A stretch of DNA of 64,000 nucleotides from NCBI GenBank assembly GCA_900313015.1, contig OMPR01000008.1:1-64000 (forward strand), in the 5' to 3' direction. The stretch comes from Rhodobacteraceae bacterium EL53 (GTDB taxonomy: Bacteria > Pseudomonadota > Alphaproteobacteria > Rhodobacterales > Rhodobacteraceae). The notes below the pieces were generated by a model. That model was not told where the DNA came from and did not search any database. It saw nothing but the letters and a program-made list of their open reading frames with translations. A program made the translations under genes and the position numbers. Shown piece after piece: positions 1 through 8,692 of the stretch (the first letter of the stretch is position 1; each line of letters begins with the position of its first letter).

Positions 1-546
1 CCACTGGCCAGCGGAACCTTGGTTGGACCGCTGATCGACACCGGCGCGCTGGCGGCGACGGGCTCTGCCCTGACGCAGGCTCAGGTCGAGGGCGGCGTGG
101 TGCATGGCGGTGGTCAGGCCTTGGTTGAAAGCCACAGCGCGGCGGCCTATGCCCACCCGGCGCCTTTCGAAATGCCCGATCAGTCGGCGATCATGCACAC
201 CGAAACCTTTGCGCCGATCCTCTATGTGGTGAAATACAGCGATCTGGATCAGGCGATTGAGATGCAGAACGCGGTGCCACAGGGCCTGTCGTCGTGCATC
301 TTTTCGACAGATGTGCGCGAGACCGAGTATTTCCTGTCAGCCGCCGGATCAGACTGCGGCATCGCCAACGTCAACATCGGTCCCTCTGGCGCGGAAATCG
401 GTGGGGCCTTTGGCGGCGAAAAGGAAACCGGCGGCGGGCGTGAAAGCGGTTCGGACGCATGGAAGGCCTACATGCGGCGCCAGACCAACACCATCAACTA
501 CTCCCGCAACCTCCCCCTCGCGCAGGGCATTACATTCGATATCTGA
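1..546 (+). CDS. Alpha-aminoadipate-semialdehyde dehydrogenase (ALDH7 family), C-terminal part
   Basis: The frame is open from base 1, so the gene begins before the window; 181 residues are visible. It would oxidise alpha-aminoadipate semialdehyde with NAD, the step after saccharopine cleavage in lysine breakdown, in the cytoplasm. The visible part is the end of the ALDH fold: an [10 protein letters not shown] segment and the ALDH7-type tail with [19 protein letters not shown] followed by the WKAYMRR block. The catalytic Cys lies upstream, outside the window. The next gene, 10 bases downstream on the same strand, encodes saccharopine dehydrogenase, which supports the lysine assignment over other ALDH roles. 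The exact substrate is inferred from family resemblance and this neighbour. Confidence 0.85.
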   Translation, partial: PLASGTLVGPLIDTGALAATGSALTQAQVEGGVVHGGGQALVESHSAAAYAHPAPFEMPDQSAIMHTETFAPILYVVKYSDLDQAIEMQNAVPQGLSSCIFSTDVRETEYFLSAAGSDCGIANVNIGPSGAEIGGAFGGEKETGGGRESGSDAWKAYMRRQTNTINYSRNLPLAQGITFDI

Positions 547-556
547 GGTGACGAAC

Positions 557-1615
557 ATGAAAAAGATTGCTGTACTCGGCCTGGGTAAGGTCGGAACCCT
601 TGCGGCTGAACTGTTGCATGCCTCGGGTTTTGAAGTCACTGGCATTGATCAGGTGGCCCCCAAGGCCACGCTGCCGTTTTCGGTCAAAGCGTTGGATCTG
701 AGCAATGCTGACGGCGTGGAACAAGAATTCTCTGCCCAAGATGCCGTCTTGTCGTGTCTGCCGTATCATTTAAATACGCAGCTTGCTGAGATCGCGCACA
801 AAGTGGGTATCCATTATTTTGATCTCACCGAAGATGTGCCAACGACCAATCGCATTATCGAGTTGAGCAAAACCGCTAAGGGGTTGATGGCGCCACAATG
901 TGGTTTGGCTCCGGGGTTTATCGGAATCGTAGGAGCGTCTCTGATCGAAAAATTCGATGACTGCCGCAGTTGCAAAATGCGGGTAGGGGCCTTGCCGCAA
1001 CATCCGACGGGCTTGATGGGGTATTCGTTTAATTGGTCACCTGAAGGGGTCGTCAACGAATACCTAAATGATTGCGAAGTCATCGAAGAGGGGAGCCGTA
1101 AACTGGTTTCGGCCATGGAGTGGTTTGAAGATATTTACATCAATGGCATCAAGTTAGAAGCGTTCACGACGTCTGGTGGATTGGGCACGATGTGCGAAAC
1201 CTATTTGGGGCGCGTTGCCAATATGGACTATAAAACAATGCGCTATCCGGGGCATGGGCAGTTGATGAACTTTTTCTTTCACGAGCTTTTAATGCGTGAA
1301 CGCCGTAAGGATGCTGGTGAAATTTTGGTGAATGCCAAGCCACCAGTCAACGATGACGTCGTATATGTTCACGCCGCTGCTGAGGGGGTTATCGATGGTC
1401 GATTGCAGCGCGAAGAGTTCGTTCGGGGGTATCGCCCGATAGAACTGGCTGGGAAGATGCGCACAGCGATTGCCTGGACAACGGCCGGGTCGGTGGTCGC
1501 GATTATCGAAATGGTTCGTGACGGAAAGCTGCCAAGTCAGGGCTTCTTGAAACAAGAAGACATCCCGTTAGAGACGTTCTTATCTACTCCGACGGGGTCG
1601 CTCTACGCGGCATGA
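557..1615 (+). CDS. Saccharopine dehydrogenase (L-glutamate-forming type)
   Basis: This 352-residue cytoplasmic enzyme is expected to split saccharopine into glutamate and aminoadipate semialdehyde, which the preceding ALDH then oxidises. The N terminus has a Rossmann nucleotide-binding motif, GLGKVG at residues 8-13, and the total length fits single-domain saccharopine dehydrogenases. The open frame extends far upstream into the ALDH gene in another frame; that extension is not coding. ATG 557 is chosen because it follows the ALDH stop by 10 bases, has a GAGGTG-like ribosome site and starts at the usual MKKIAVLG. A lysine-ketoglutarate reductase partner is not visible and may lie upstream. 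A 9-bp inverted repeat follows the stop codon. In some bacteria this pathway is linked to osmotic stress. Confidence 0.85.
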   Translation: MKKIAVLGLGKVGTLAAELLHASGFEVTGIDQVAPKATLPFSVKALDLSNADGVEQEFSAQDAVLSCLPYHLNTQLAEIAHKVGIHYFDLTEDVPTTNRIIELSKTAKGLMAPQCGLAPGFIGIVGASLIEKFDDCRSCKMRVGALPQHPTGLMGYSFNWSPEGVVNEYLNDCEVIEEGSRKLVSAMEWFEDIYINGIKLEAFTTSGGLGTMCETYLGRVANMDYKTMRYPGHGQLMNFFFHELLMRERRKDAGEILVNAKPPVNDDVVYVHAAAEGVIDGRLQREEFVRGYRPIELAGKMRTAIAWTTAGSVVAIIEMVRDGKLPSQGFLKQEDIPLETFLSTPTGSLYAA

Positions 1616-1624
1616 CTTTGACAG

Positions 1625-1655
1625 AAACCTCAGGCTGATAAGCGGTCTGAGGTTT
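1625..1655. terminator. Hairpin between convergent genes
   Basis: AAACCTCAG (1625-1633) pairs with CTGAGGTTT (1647-1655) as a perfect 9-bp stem with a 13-base loop. It lies in the 45-base gap between the stops of the saccharopine dehydrogenase and TSUP genes, so it can act on both strands. The T tract is short, so termination strength is uncertain. Confidence 0.55.
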
Positions 1656-1660
1656 GTGGC

Positions 1661-2413
1661 TTAGCCTTGCAGGAAAAAGGCCACAGACATTACAAGGCCG
1701 ACGACGATAACGATGGTGCGGACCGTATGCATGGACATACGCCGCGCCAACCTCGCGCCTACATATCCACCAGCCGTCGCCGCAATCATCATGACAATGG
1801 CCTCGGGTACATAGACGATCCCCGCCAACAAAAAGGTAACAACCGACGCGCCGGACAAGATGAATGACAGCACGTTCTTGAGACCATTCATCAAGTTGAT
1901 ATCGCGAAACCCCAACCCTGAGAACAACGCCAACAAAACAATCCCCAGACCACCGTTGAAATAGCCGCCATAGGTGGTGACCCCCAATGTTACTAAGGTT
2001 TTGCTAACGGGATGAACGTCACCTTTGCCGGTGGCGAGAGAGCGAACTTGCTTGTCAAATGCGAAAAGAAGCGTGGCAAAGAGCAACAGCCATGGCACAA
2101 TAAATGTGAATATTTCTGAAGGGGTTACCAGCAGTAGCAACGCTCCAGAAACTCCGCCGATAACGGATAGAATAAGCAAGATGGCCAGTTCTCTGCGATC
2201 AAATTCACGGAGCTCCTTTAGAAACCCCATCGCCCCACTGAGGTACCCCGGGAATACAGCGACTGCACTGGTTGCGTTGGCTGCAATCGGTGGGACGCCA
2301 ACAAACACCAGCGCGGGAAACGTCAAGAAACTTCCTCCGCCAGCGATTGCATTCAGGCCTCCGGCCAGAAATGCGGCAATTAAGAGAATGATGAGATCCA
2401 CTAAACTTTCCAA
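1661..2413 (-). CDS. TSUP/TauE-SafE family membrane anion exporter
   Basis: A 250-residue inner-membrane protein of the TauE/SafE/TSUP family, which moves sulfite, sulfoacetate or other small anions. The sequence shows about eight hydrophobic segments and the two family repeats. The first begins LAGGLNAIAGGGSFLTFPAL followed by NATSAVAVFPG; the second has TTYGGYFNGGLG and the NGLKNVLSF stretch. The open frame runs 32 codons further upstream, but TTG 2413 is preceded at 7 bases by a GAGGA ribosome site and gives the normal short TSUP N terminus. GTG 2401 is a less likely alternative. It converges on the lysine operon and has no obvious operon partner, so the substrate cannot be named. Confidence 0.8.
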   Translation of the reverse strand: MESLVDLIILLIAAFLAGGLNAIAGGGSFLTFPALVFVGVPPIAANATSAVAVFPGYLSGAMGFLKELREFDRRELAILLILSVIGGVSGALLLLVTPSEIFTFIVPWLLLFATLLFAFDKQVRSLATGKGDVHPVSKTLVTLGVTTYGGYFNGGLGIVLLALFSGLGFRDINLMNGLKNVLSFILSGASVVTFLLAGIVYVPEAIVMMIAATAGGYVGARLARRMSMHTVRTIVIVVGLVMSVAFFLQG

Positions 2414-2546
2414 GCGATATTCCTCGCAAACGAGCACCTGTGAGCAACCACACAGGCGTAAGGCGGCGGGTTTTGAATGACCGCTGAGTTGAGGTAAGGG
2501 GAAGTTCACACGCTTGCGCGGAAATTTCCGGGTTCGATCGCACCTT

Positions 2547-2816
2547 TCACGGCCAAGGTAAACGCGTCAAGTCATAGCTATAAATTGATATTCGTACGAT
2601 CTTTGTCGCAAGGGGGGGGCTGCGCAAAGTACAGGCTTTGCGCCACCTAAGATTGATAGGGAAATTCCGATTTGGGAGGCTCGCAATGGGCCTGTCGGGC
2701 ATTGGTGCCGCTCCAAGTGCCAAGTTAAGTTGCGTTTTGTGCAAAGGCGGCAGGACTTTTCCAGCCCAGTCGATCACCCGTGGAGAATGCCGATCCAGAA
2801 TCATATAGAGATACAA
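2547..2816 (-). pseudogene. Possible remnant of an IS3-type transposase core
   Basis: The first 40 residues of this frame, with YLYMILDRHSPRVIDWA near the start, loosely resemble the rve/integrase core of IS3-family transposases, where a beta strand Y-L-Y-x-x-x-x-D is followed by a S-R-R-V-I-G-W-A segment. After about residue 45 the resemblance stops. There is no upstream HTH domain, no terminal inverted repeats and no DDE-completing segment. The call rests on one short motif and could be chance. Confidence 0.2.
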
Positions 2817-3553
2817 TCAACCTTCTCGGGCCCGAACATAGTTCAGGTCGCCGGCCCTTTTCTGGTTTGGTTTCTTCGCTGCGAAGTGCCGATTCAACCG
2901 GTTTGGCGCAATGCTGAATTTGTGGTCACTGTCGTTTGTCACCTTGTTTTTAGGGGTTCTGACAATGGATATGCCGTTCTGGTTCATCAATCAGCCAGCC
3001 ACTGTCCGGCAGGTGTATGCCGAGTATGCTGCCGAGATCCGTCTCTGGTAGTTGTAGGTCATTCGCGTGGTGTCAAAACAACGCGAGACTGGAGATCTAT
3101 AGCGTACGCATACTCGATAATGCGCCCTCCATTTTTTCCCTTACAAAAGCTCCTCGGGGAAATTTATCGAAGCATGCGCCGACAGTTGCACCTGAATGCT
3201 CTGGATGAACAAAGGCAAGGCTTCGTTAACCAAGAGTGCCCACTCCCAGATTACCCTGCAGCTCCGCATTTGTATTCAAGTCATCAAGGATAACGGTTTG
3301 CGCAGGCTCTTTCACAAAGGGCCTTCTTGAGTGGGAGCTGAATATATTAAGTGGAATCAAAGGATCAACTCAACAATTTCCAGTGCTCGCAACACTGAGC
3401 CAACATACAGCGCAGACACCGCTTCTAATAAATGGTGCTTGTCCACTATTTTGAGTGATGAGCTCAAATTCACCTTGCCGCGGTGCAGCAATTGATCAGG
3501 CACCAATTAGGTCGCGACGGGTGTTTTGGTCCGCCTAACCGGATGAGTGGATT

Positions 3554-3568
3554 CAGCCCAAAGCGGTC
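3554..3568 (-). repeat. Dispersed intergenic element, copy 1 (core)
   Basis: On the minus strand this reads GACCGCTTTGGGCTG, identical over 15 bases to the core at 40019-40033 (+) and close to 32965-32979 (-). After the core this copy continues AATCCAC, like the AACACT of the copy at 32965. All three lie in gene-free DNA, suggesting degenerate members of a dispersed element. Confidence 0.45.
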
Positions 3569-3791
3569 ATTGGTGTTCTACCCCGCGGGCGGGAAGCAGG
3601 CTTTCGCTGCACACCGTTCTAAGAGCTGTAAAGCGGGCAAACCTGCCGTTCTGGTGCATCGCGAGCCTAAAAGCCGGTCAAAAACACTTCTTCCAACCTA
3701 GCTGTTGTAACCTGACCCAGTTAGATTTGCTTCGAACCGTAAATGTGTGGGCGCTTTAGTTCCTAGACGCCAATCGAACCCGACGTATTTC

Positions 3792-5102
3792 TCAGTCCAA
3801 TTTCCGTGCAATTGGAGGAGACCAATTGGAAAATAGTTCCAAATTTGGCGAGTAAGGCCGCATGATAATGTAGATACCATAGTCACCTCGGGGTGTCGGA
3901 AGCCAGTTTTCCTGTGGAACGCCTTCAGGCCGTTCGGGAGAAATCACGATGCGGATGCCATCTTCACTATCGAGCTTGAATTCGGCGTTTTCGCCAACAC
4001 GGTGTTTGAAATGTTCATTGGGAAGAAAGAAACCGTTTTCGCAACCATAAAGAGTTGCTGACCAGAAAGCCTTGGCGGGTGGTATTGCATCAGCTGACAT
4101 GGTTACTTCATGGCTGTGCATTGCATTCATTGGGGACCCATCCTCTGTTACAATCGGTGGATAAACTGTCTCGGTCGCCGGTTGTCCAATTGGGCCGACA
4201 ACCGACTGTATCGTCAGCAACTCAAGAGACATCTCACGCTTTGGTTTGAAGAGATCGGTTGTATTCGCAGCGATGAAAATCGGGTCAAACATTGTCGCGA
4301 ACGCTTGTGTACCGACCTGTTCTGCCACCGTCTCAGGATCATGGGTCTAGCCTGGCTTGGCGCCCAGTGGATCGTATATAGCAAGAAATGCAGCATCCAA
4401 CTCATCGCTGGGATCAAACGTTGTGTGATTGAAAACGAACTACATTGTTTCTAGGAGCCGGTCCTCAAAATCTCAAAATCCGGCCCGAACCCGGGAAAAC
4501 GCGCCAAATCCTCTTTCAGAGACAAGTTTCGATCAACAATTTTTGTGCAGCCCCAAGGCAGGAAGTTGTTATCAACAGGGTTTCGCCGACAAACTCGGAA
4601 AGCGGCATGATCCTATTGCTTTGCATAGTCGCAACATTGCCTGCCACTCGTTTGGGCACTGCTGCGTGGGGCATCAATCGTATCACAGCACTAAGAAAAT
4701 CTCCTGACGCCTCGAATATTTGATCAACCGAGTTGACTGGGATCTGTGGTAGGCGGGCGTTCGGTCACTGTAAAAGAGGATCGACGTTGGTTTAGCAATG
4801 TCCCCAGCGACCTTGGACAAAGGTATGTTTACGTAATGGTCATATCCGGTGACCATCAACGATGCATAGACTGAGTAGAAAGTGGGGAATGTCATAACCA
4901 TTGGCCCCTCGGTCACATCGACCATGGCTCCAGCATAAAGCGTATCGTTGTTCACATTGAGCATCGCGACGTATTGGTAGGACCGCTCAAAGAAGTCACG
5001 TAACTCAGTTTCGCCAAGCTCAACTGGCTGGGTGGGCGTTGCAGGGCTCGTCGAAGCGATAATGATGCTCAAGGTAGCAACGCTAACTGCAGTTAACTTC
5101 AT
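3792..5102 (-). pseudogene. DUF1254/DUF1214 protein gene, inactivated
   Basis: One ancestral gene is read in several frames. From ATG 5102 a signal peptide (hydrophobic, ending near TSPATPTQP) leads into a DUF1254 domain with NVNNDTLYAGAMVDVTEGP. After about base 4745 the matching sequence continues in another frame (VNSVDQIFEASGDFLSAV). Near 4550 it shifts again (NFLPWGCTKIVDRNLS). It then passes an in-frame TAG near 4347 and resumes as the DUF1214 domain to 3792, with GFFLPNEHFKHRVGE and NWLPTPRGDYGIYI. At least two frameshifts and one stop are needed to join the parts, so no full protein can be made. Intact relatives are secreted or periplasmic proteins of about 450 residues with no established function. 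The C-terminal 178-codon frame from 4328 could be translated on its own but lacks a ribosome site. Confidence 0.8.
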
Positions 5103-5558
5103 TTGTTGTTCACATCACGCGATTTTCTAGTTTGGATGTATGACAGTATTCATTCTTTTCAAAAGTCGTTTAGATAGGTTTGGAGACTGGCCAGAACGCC
5201 TGTTGCAGGCTGAAGCAAGCTACTCGGTTGCTCCCTCTAGACTTCTTTGCACCTACTAGAACAGCCGCTTTCATGGCCGATGTTGCAGCGTATCACTTGG
5301 GTTGGTTAAGATGCCCGGACTAGCAAAGGGCGTGATTTGGATCCCAATGCTCAGGGCCCGAAGTTGCTTAACGGCGGCGTGGCAACATGTCTGCAGAGAA
5401 ATCATCAGAGAATGTGCCGGCTCGATGATTGAAGACAGCCCTTAGTAGACATCGCCATATTGCATCTCAAGCGGTGAAATTGATCTTAGCTTCGTTTAAC
5501 GGAGATGGCTGATTTGCGGCACTCCTCCCTTTCGCACAGTTGTCGCGAGGACCTGCTT
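5103..5558. other. Gene-free stretch between pseudogene and MerR gene
   Basis: These 456 bases contain no open frame with a plausible start and no recognisable RNA or repeat. They include the promoter region of the former DUF1254 gene and the 3 prime side of the MerR gene. Confidence 0.5.
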
Positions 5559-5978
5559 TCAGTTTGCTACACTCTTATTATTCGTGATCTTGGTTGCGAC
5601 TTTTAACAGCTTTTGGAAACGTGAGCACTCAAAGTGGTTATCTGAAGGGCAGTTCGCCACATGACGCAACATACGCGCGAGATTGACCAGTCTCTCAGCC
5701 TGTTGTTCCAAGCTATCGGCCTTACCGAGGAGCGTAGTGCGAGGAACTATGGTTGCCCCCGGAGTGCGAATTACATCCCCAATTTCGTTGAGCGTGAAAC
5801 CTGCCGACTTCGCCAAGGTGATGAAGGCAAGCTCTTGTACGACCTCCGGTTCGTATTGCCGCCGCAGCCCGTTTCGGGACACTGAGCCAATTAGCTTTCT
5901 TTTCTCATAATAACGAAGGCCAGAAGTACTTACGCCGGACCGATCAGACACCTCGGCAATATCCAGAAGTTTTTCCAT
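5559..5978 (-). CDS. MerR-family transcriptional regulator
   Basis: A 139-residue DNA-binding regulator. Residues 4-70 form the MerR winged helix-turn-helix (LDIAEVSDRSGVSTSGLRYYEKRKLI), residues about 80-110 the dimerisation coiled coil, and the tail holds two cysteines in CPSDNHFECSRF. The tail recalls effector- or redox-responsive members, but two Cys separated by a His do not match the SoxR iron-sulfur pattern, so the signal is unknown. It is transcribed away from the MFS exporter at 6054. The spacer between them carries the 19-bp promoter architecture MerR proteins activate by DNA twisting, so this protein very probably controls the exporter and itself. Confidence 0.85.
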   Translation of the reverse strand: MEKLLDIAEVSDRSGVSTSGLRYYEKRKLIGSVSRNGLRRQYEPEVVQELAFITLAKSAGFTLNEIGDVIRTPGATIVPRTTLLGKADSLEQQAERLVNLARMLRHVANCPSDNHFECSRFQKLLKVATKITNNKSVAN

Positions 5979-5989
5979 ACAGACACCTC

Positions 5990-6020
5990 TTGACTTAAAC
6001 TTGACTTCAAGTCGTAGGCT
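5990..6020 (+). promoter_or_regulatory. MerR-type promoter with operator for the MFS exporter
   Basis: A -35 box TTGACT (5990-5995) and a -10 box TAGGCT (6015-6020) are separated by 19 bases. This over-long spacer is the hallmark of MerR-activated promoters. The spacer holds the perfect dyad ACTTGACTTCAAGT (5999-6012), centred almost exactly between the two boxes. Transcription would start near 6027, about 27 bases before the preferred exporter start. Confidence 0.8.
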
Positions 6021-6053
6021 CGGTGCTCAGTTATTGCAATGGAGCATTTTGCG

Positions 6054-7448
6054 ATGAAAGAAACGGCCTTAAACGAGCACCAAAATAAAGCGGCATTTGC
6101 CCTGTCTGGACCTAGCCTGTCACTGATGCTTGCCGCCTTGGGGACAAGCACCGCAGCCGTCACTTTGCCAGAAGTCTCTCGCGATTTTCAGGGGGGCAGG
6201 TTCGACGCAACGTTGGTGGTCTCAACCTATGTTTTCGCCACGACGGCGCTCATTGTTCCGGCAGGACGTGCGGGCGATCTGTTTGGCAAGCGGACGGTAC
6301 TGGTTGTTGGATTGTGCCTCTATCTTCTAGGTGCAATTTTCGCATACTTTGCGCCCACACTGCCGATCTTGGTTGCCAGCCGGGTTGTGCAAGGGGCGGG
6401 TGCAGCTGCAATGATGGCGATGCCACTGGCGCTCGTGCGCGATTTTGCTCTGCCCGGGCAGGTCGGGCGCTGGATGGGATTGATGGGAACGATGTCGGCG
6501 ATCGGAACCGCATCAGGTCCAGCGTTAGGGGGTGTCGTTGCGGCCGTCTTTGGCTGGCGCGCCGTTTACTTTTTCCAAATTCCATTGACGCTTGCCGCTT
6601 TCATCCTCTGTTTGGTCTATCTCAAAAATAACAAACGAGCTGATAGACGCACCAGTATCGATCTGCCGGGGGCAGGCGCATTGGCTCTATTCCTCGCAGC
6701 CGTCACGTTGCTCGTCTCTGATGTTGCCAAGGGCATTGATGCCACCACTGCCGGTCTTGTTGTTGTTGCGGTCGGTGCATTCGCGGGATTTCTGTTGATT
6801 GAGTCCCGCGCGCTGTTCCCGATCATACCGCCCGAACTGCTGCGTTCGATAGATATGCGTTTCAGTCTTGCCATGAACGCAACGATATCCCTCATCATGA
6901 TGGGCATTCTTATCGTTGGACCATTCTACCTTACTCGGGGTCTTGGGCTGACCACGGCTCAGATGGGGTTGGTTATGTCCGTTGGCCCTATTTCCTCGGC
7001 GTTGAGTGGTATTCCGGCGGGACGGTTGACCGAAAGAGCCGGGCCGAGCAATGCCGTGCTTTTGGGTGCGTTCGCAATGATGGTATCGACCGCGGCAATG
7101 GCGGGTCTTCCTTATGTCTTTGGGCTTGGTGGTTTCATCGTGGCGTTCATACTTTTGGCGCCAAGTTATCAACTGTTTCTTGCGGCGCTGAACACCTTTG
7201 TAATGGAGAATGTGCCCGAACATGAGCGAGGTGTCACCTCGGGTGTGCTTTTTTTCAGCCGAAACTTTGGCTTCATTCTGGGGGCTGGTGTATTGAGTGC
7301 CGCCTTTTGGTCCTTAGCGCATTATAAAACAAGCACAGGGATCGAGGCGTATGGGATCAGCTTTGCGATGGCCGGGACATTTGCAATGTGTTGCGTCCTG
7401 ACGCTGGGTGTCGTCCTTCTTGCTTTCGCCTTCAGGCGTATAAATTGA
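6054..7448 (+). CDS. MFS drug/solute exporter, EmrB/QacA (DHA2)-like
   Basis: A 464-residue inner-membrane protein with about 14 hydrophobic helices. It has the DHA2-type motifs: AGRAGDLFGKRTVLVVG for the cytoplasmic loop between helices 2 and 3, SRVVQGAGAAAMMAMPLALV for helix 4, and a motif C-like stretch ending GPALGGVVAAVFGWRAVY. These transporters expel toxic organic compounds by proton antiport. ATG 6054 is preferred because GGAG lies 9 bases upstream; ATG 6039 would put the ribosome site inside the gene. The divergent MerR gene and the 19-bp-spacer promoter imply induction by the compound exported or by a related stress. The substrate is unknown. Confidence 0.85.
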   Translation: MKETALNEHQNKAAFALSGPSLSLMLAALGTSTAAVTLPEVSRDFQGGRFDATLVVSTYVFATTALIVPAGRAGDLFGKRTVLVVGLCLYLLGAIFAYFAPTLPILVASRVVQGAGAAAMMAMPLALVRDFALPGQVGRWMGLMGTMSAIGTASGPALGGVVAAVFGWRAVYFFQIPLTLAAFILCLVYLKNNKRADRRTSIDLPGAGALALFLAAVTLLVSDVAKGIDATTAGLVVVAVGAFAGFLLIESRALFPIIPPELLRSIDMRFSLAMNATISLIMMGILIVGPFYLTRGLGLTTAQMGLVMSVGPISSALSGIPAGRLTERAGPSNAVLLGAFAMMVSTAAMAGLPYVFGLGGFIVAFILLAPSYQLFLAALNTFVMENVPEHERGVTSGVLFFSRNFGFILGAGVLSAAFWSLAHYKTSTGIEAYGISFAMAGTFAMCCVLTLGVVLLAFAFRRIN

Positions 7449-7521
7449 GCTGGCAACGATGCTGGAACGCCAGTGGAGGGGGGAGTGCCAAGGTCAAGGA
7501 CCTAGGCACATATGACTGCCA

Positions 7522-7977
7522 TTAGGCGGTGGCGTCTTCGTTGACGACATCAGCAAAGGACTTGAAGAATTTTGCTGCCAGCTTTTTTGCCGTGCTTTGG
7601 ATCAATCTGCTGCCCAGTTGGGCCAATTTGCCGCCTATCGCGGCTTTTGCTTCGTAGCGCAGGATCGTCTTGTTAGGTCCATCGGCCGTGAGTGTTACGT
7701 TTGCTCCGCCTTTGGCATGCCCTGCCGCGCCGCCATTGCCCTGCCCAGTCAACGAAAACGCATCGGGTGCACCTGCTGTTTCTAGGACGACATCACCGTT
7801 GAACTTGGCCTTAACCGGCCCAATCTTGAGCACGACTTTGGCCTCCAGTTCAGTGTCGGAGTGCTTGACCAACTCTTCGCAGCCGGGAATGCATTGTTTG
7901 AGGACCTCGGGGTCATTGAGCGCTGCGTAAACCTGGTCTTGCGGTGCATTGATGATGATTTCGTCTGCTAATTCCAT
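7522..7977 (-). CDS. coxG: CoxG, SRPBCC-fold CO dehydrogenase accessory protein
   Basis: A 151-residue SRPBCC/START-fold protein. Members of the CoxG family help attach or mature aerobic CO dehydrogenase at the cytoplasmic membrane. The start MELADEIIINAPQDQVYAAL and the LKQCIPGCEEL segment are characteristic of CoxG, as is the hydrophobic-ligand pocket pattern that follows. The open frame continues 108 codons further upstream, but ATG 7977 has an AAGGA ribosome site at 7 bases and gives the family start. It is the last gene of the cox operon, 11 bases after the small ORF. The protein is short and ends soon after the core domain, without the long C-terminal extension found in some CoxG proteins. 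Confidence 0.88.
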   Translation of the reverse strand: MELADEIIINAPQDQVYAALNDPEVLKQCIPGCEELVKHSDTELEAKVVLKIGPVKAKFNGDVVLETAGAPDAFSLTGQGNGGAAGHAKGGANVTLTADGPNKTILRYEAKAAIGGKLAQLGSRLIQSTAKKLAAKFFKSFADVVNEDATA

Positions 7978-7988
7978 GGGATGTCCTT

Positions 7989-8090
7989 TTAGCAACAGGG
8001 AAATTTGATCGTGGCCAAGTGATCGGCCTGCTGAGGTGTCAAAGTGAATTTTTGGCGCAGACGTGCTGCGAATTGCCGAATGGTTTTCAT
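7989..8090 (-). CDS. 33-residue ORF coupled to mocA in the cox operon
   Basis: This ORF is too short for usual gene calling. Its ATG (8090) overlaps the TGA of mocA in an ATGA arrangement, as several other joints in this operon do, and its TAA lies 11 bases before coxG. The product starts MKTIRQFAARLRQ, is basic at the N terminus, continues LTPQQADHLATI and ends in FPCC. An amphipathic helix and a terminal cysteine pair are visible, but no family is recognised. Exact stop/start coupling and perfect fit into the mocA-coxG gap argue for translation. The role is unknown; a small assembly or metal-handling partner of CODH is only a guess. Confidence 0.55.
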   Translation of the reverse strand: MKTIRQFAARLRQKFTLTPQQADHLATIKFPCC

Positions 8091-8692
8091 GTGGTTTTCT
8101 CCAGCGTTCCTGCTTTGAGGGCGGCGTAGGCCTCAGGGGTGTCCAGGTCCGTATAATACCCAGCTGAAGCCAAAGGGTGGAATTGGACATGTTCAGGGTG
8201 GGTACGAGTGAATTTCCTACACCCCGGTGACTTGGGGTCCGCGAGAAGACGCGCGAACAGGTTATCGGGAACCACAATTGGGTTGCCGCGTTGATCACCA
8301 TTCATGGGAATGGAAATGCGTGATCTATCCGCTGAAAAATGGGTCACCAGCAAGGCGCGGATGTCATCCGCTGAGAGAAGCGGCTGGTCGCCCAAACCGA
8401 TCAACACCGCATTCGCATTTGACGCGGCCCGCAATCCGCAAGCCACAGACGTCGGCTGACCGTTTCGATATTCCGTATTAAAAACCGTTTTGACGCTGCT
8501 CCCAGCGAGCACGGTTTCAACCTCGGATGCCTGATGTCCTGTAACAACCAAAACTGATCCCACTGCGGTGCTGTAGACATCAACCATTTTGCGGATCAAT
8601 GGCACATCGCCGACAGGCAGTAGTAACTTGTTGAGCGCGCCCATGCGCCGCGACAGCCCCGCGGCCAGAATAATTGCAGTCACTTCAGGCAT
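8087..8692 (-). CDS. mocA: Molybdenum cofactor nucleotidyltransferase (MocA-like)
   Basis: A 201-residue cytoplasmic enzyme of the MobA/MocA NTP-transferase family, expected to attach CMP to molybdopterin and so produce the cytosine-dinucleotide cofactor used by CO dehydrogenase. The N terminus has LAAGLSRRMG at residues 9-18 followed by NKLLLPVG, the nucleotide and phosphate-binding loop. IGLGDQPLL and RGNPIV are the other family blocks. CTP rather than GTP specificity is inferred from its place in a cox operon, whose enzyme uses MCD. It overlaps coxF by 8 bases upstream and the 33-codon ORF by 4 bases downstream, so translation is coupled. Confidence 0.87.
   Translation of the reverse strand: MPEVTAIILAAGLSRRMGALNKLLLPVGDVPLIRKMVDVYSTAVGSVLVVTGHQASEVETVLAGSSVKTVFNTEYRNGQPTSVACGLRAASNANAVLIGLGDQPLLSADDIRALLVTHFSADRSRISIPMNGDQRGNPIVVPDNLFARLLADPKSPGCRKFTRTHPEHVQFHPLASAGYYTDLDTPEAYAALKAGTLEKTT

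Larger units (their letters stand above)
2414..3791. other. Long gene-poor stretch with probable decayed DNA
   Basis: No convincing intact gene is present in about 1.4 kb on either strand. The open frames are short, interrupted and compositionally unremarkable. A 40-codon frame at 2686-2808 (+) has a good GGGAGG ribosome site 6 bases before its ATG but no recognisable product. A frame ending at 3051 (+) encodes hydrophobic residues from about 2842 with no start and may be the tail of a broken membrane protein. A copy of the dispersed CCGCTTTGGGCTG element is at 3554-3568. The DUF1254 pseudogene follows directly, so the whole 2.4-5.1 kb stretch looks like a graveyard region. Confidence 0.5.

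Noticed and set aside
257-556. N-terminal extension of the saccharopine dehydrogenase frame
   Set aside because: It overlaps the ALDH gene in another frame, and the extension is Arg/Ser/Pro-rich shadow sequence. ATG 557 has a ribosome site.
2730-3293. 187-codon plus-strand frame
   Set aside because: No ribosome site, no family motif and irregular composition; judged non-coding.
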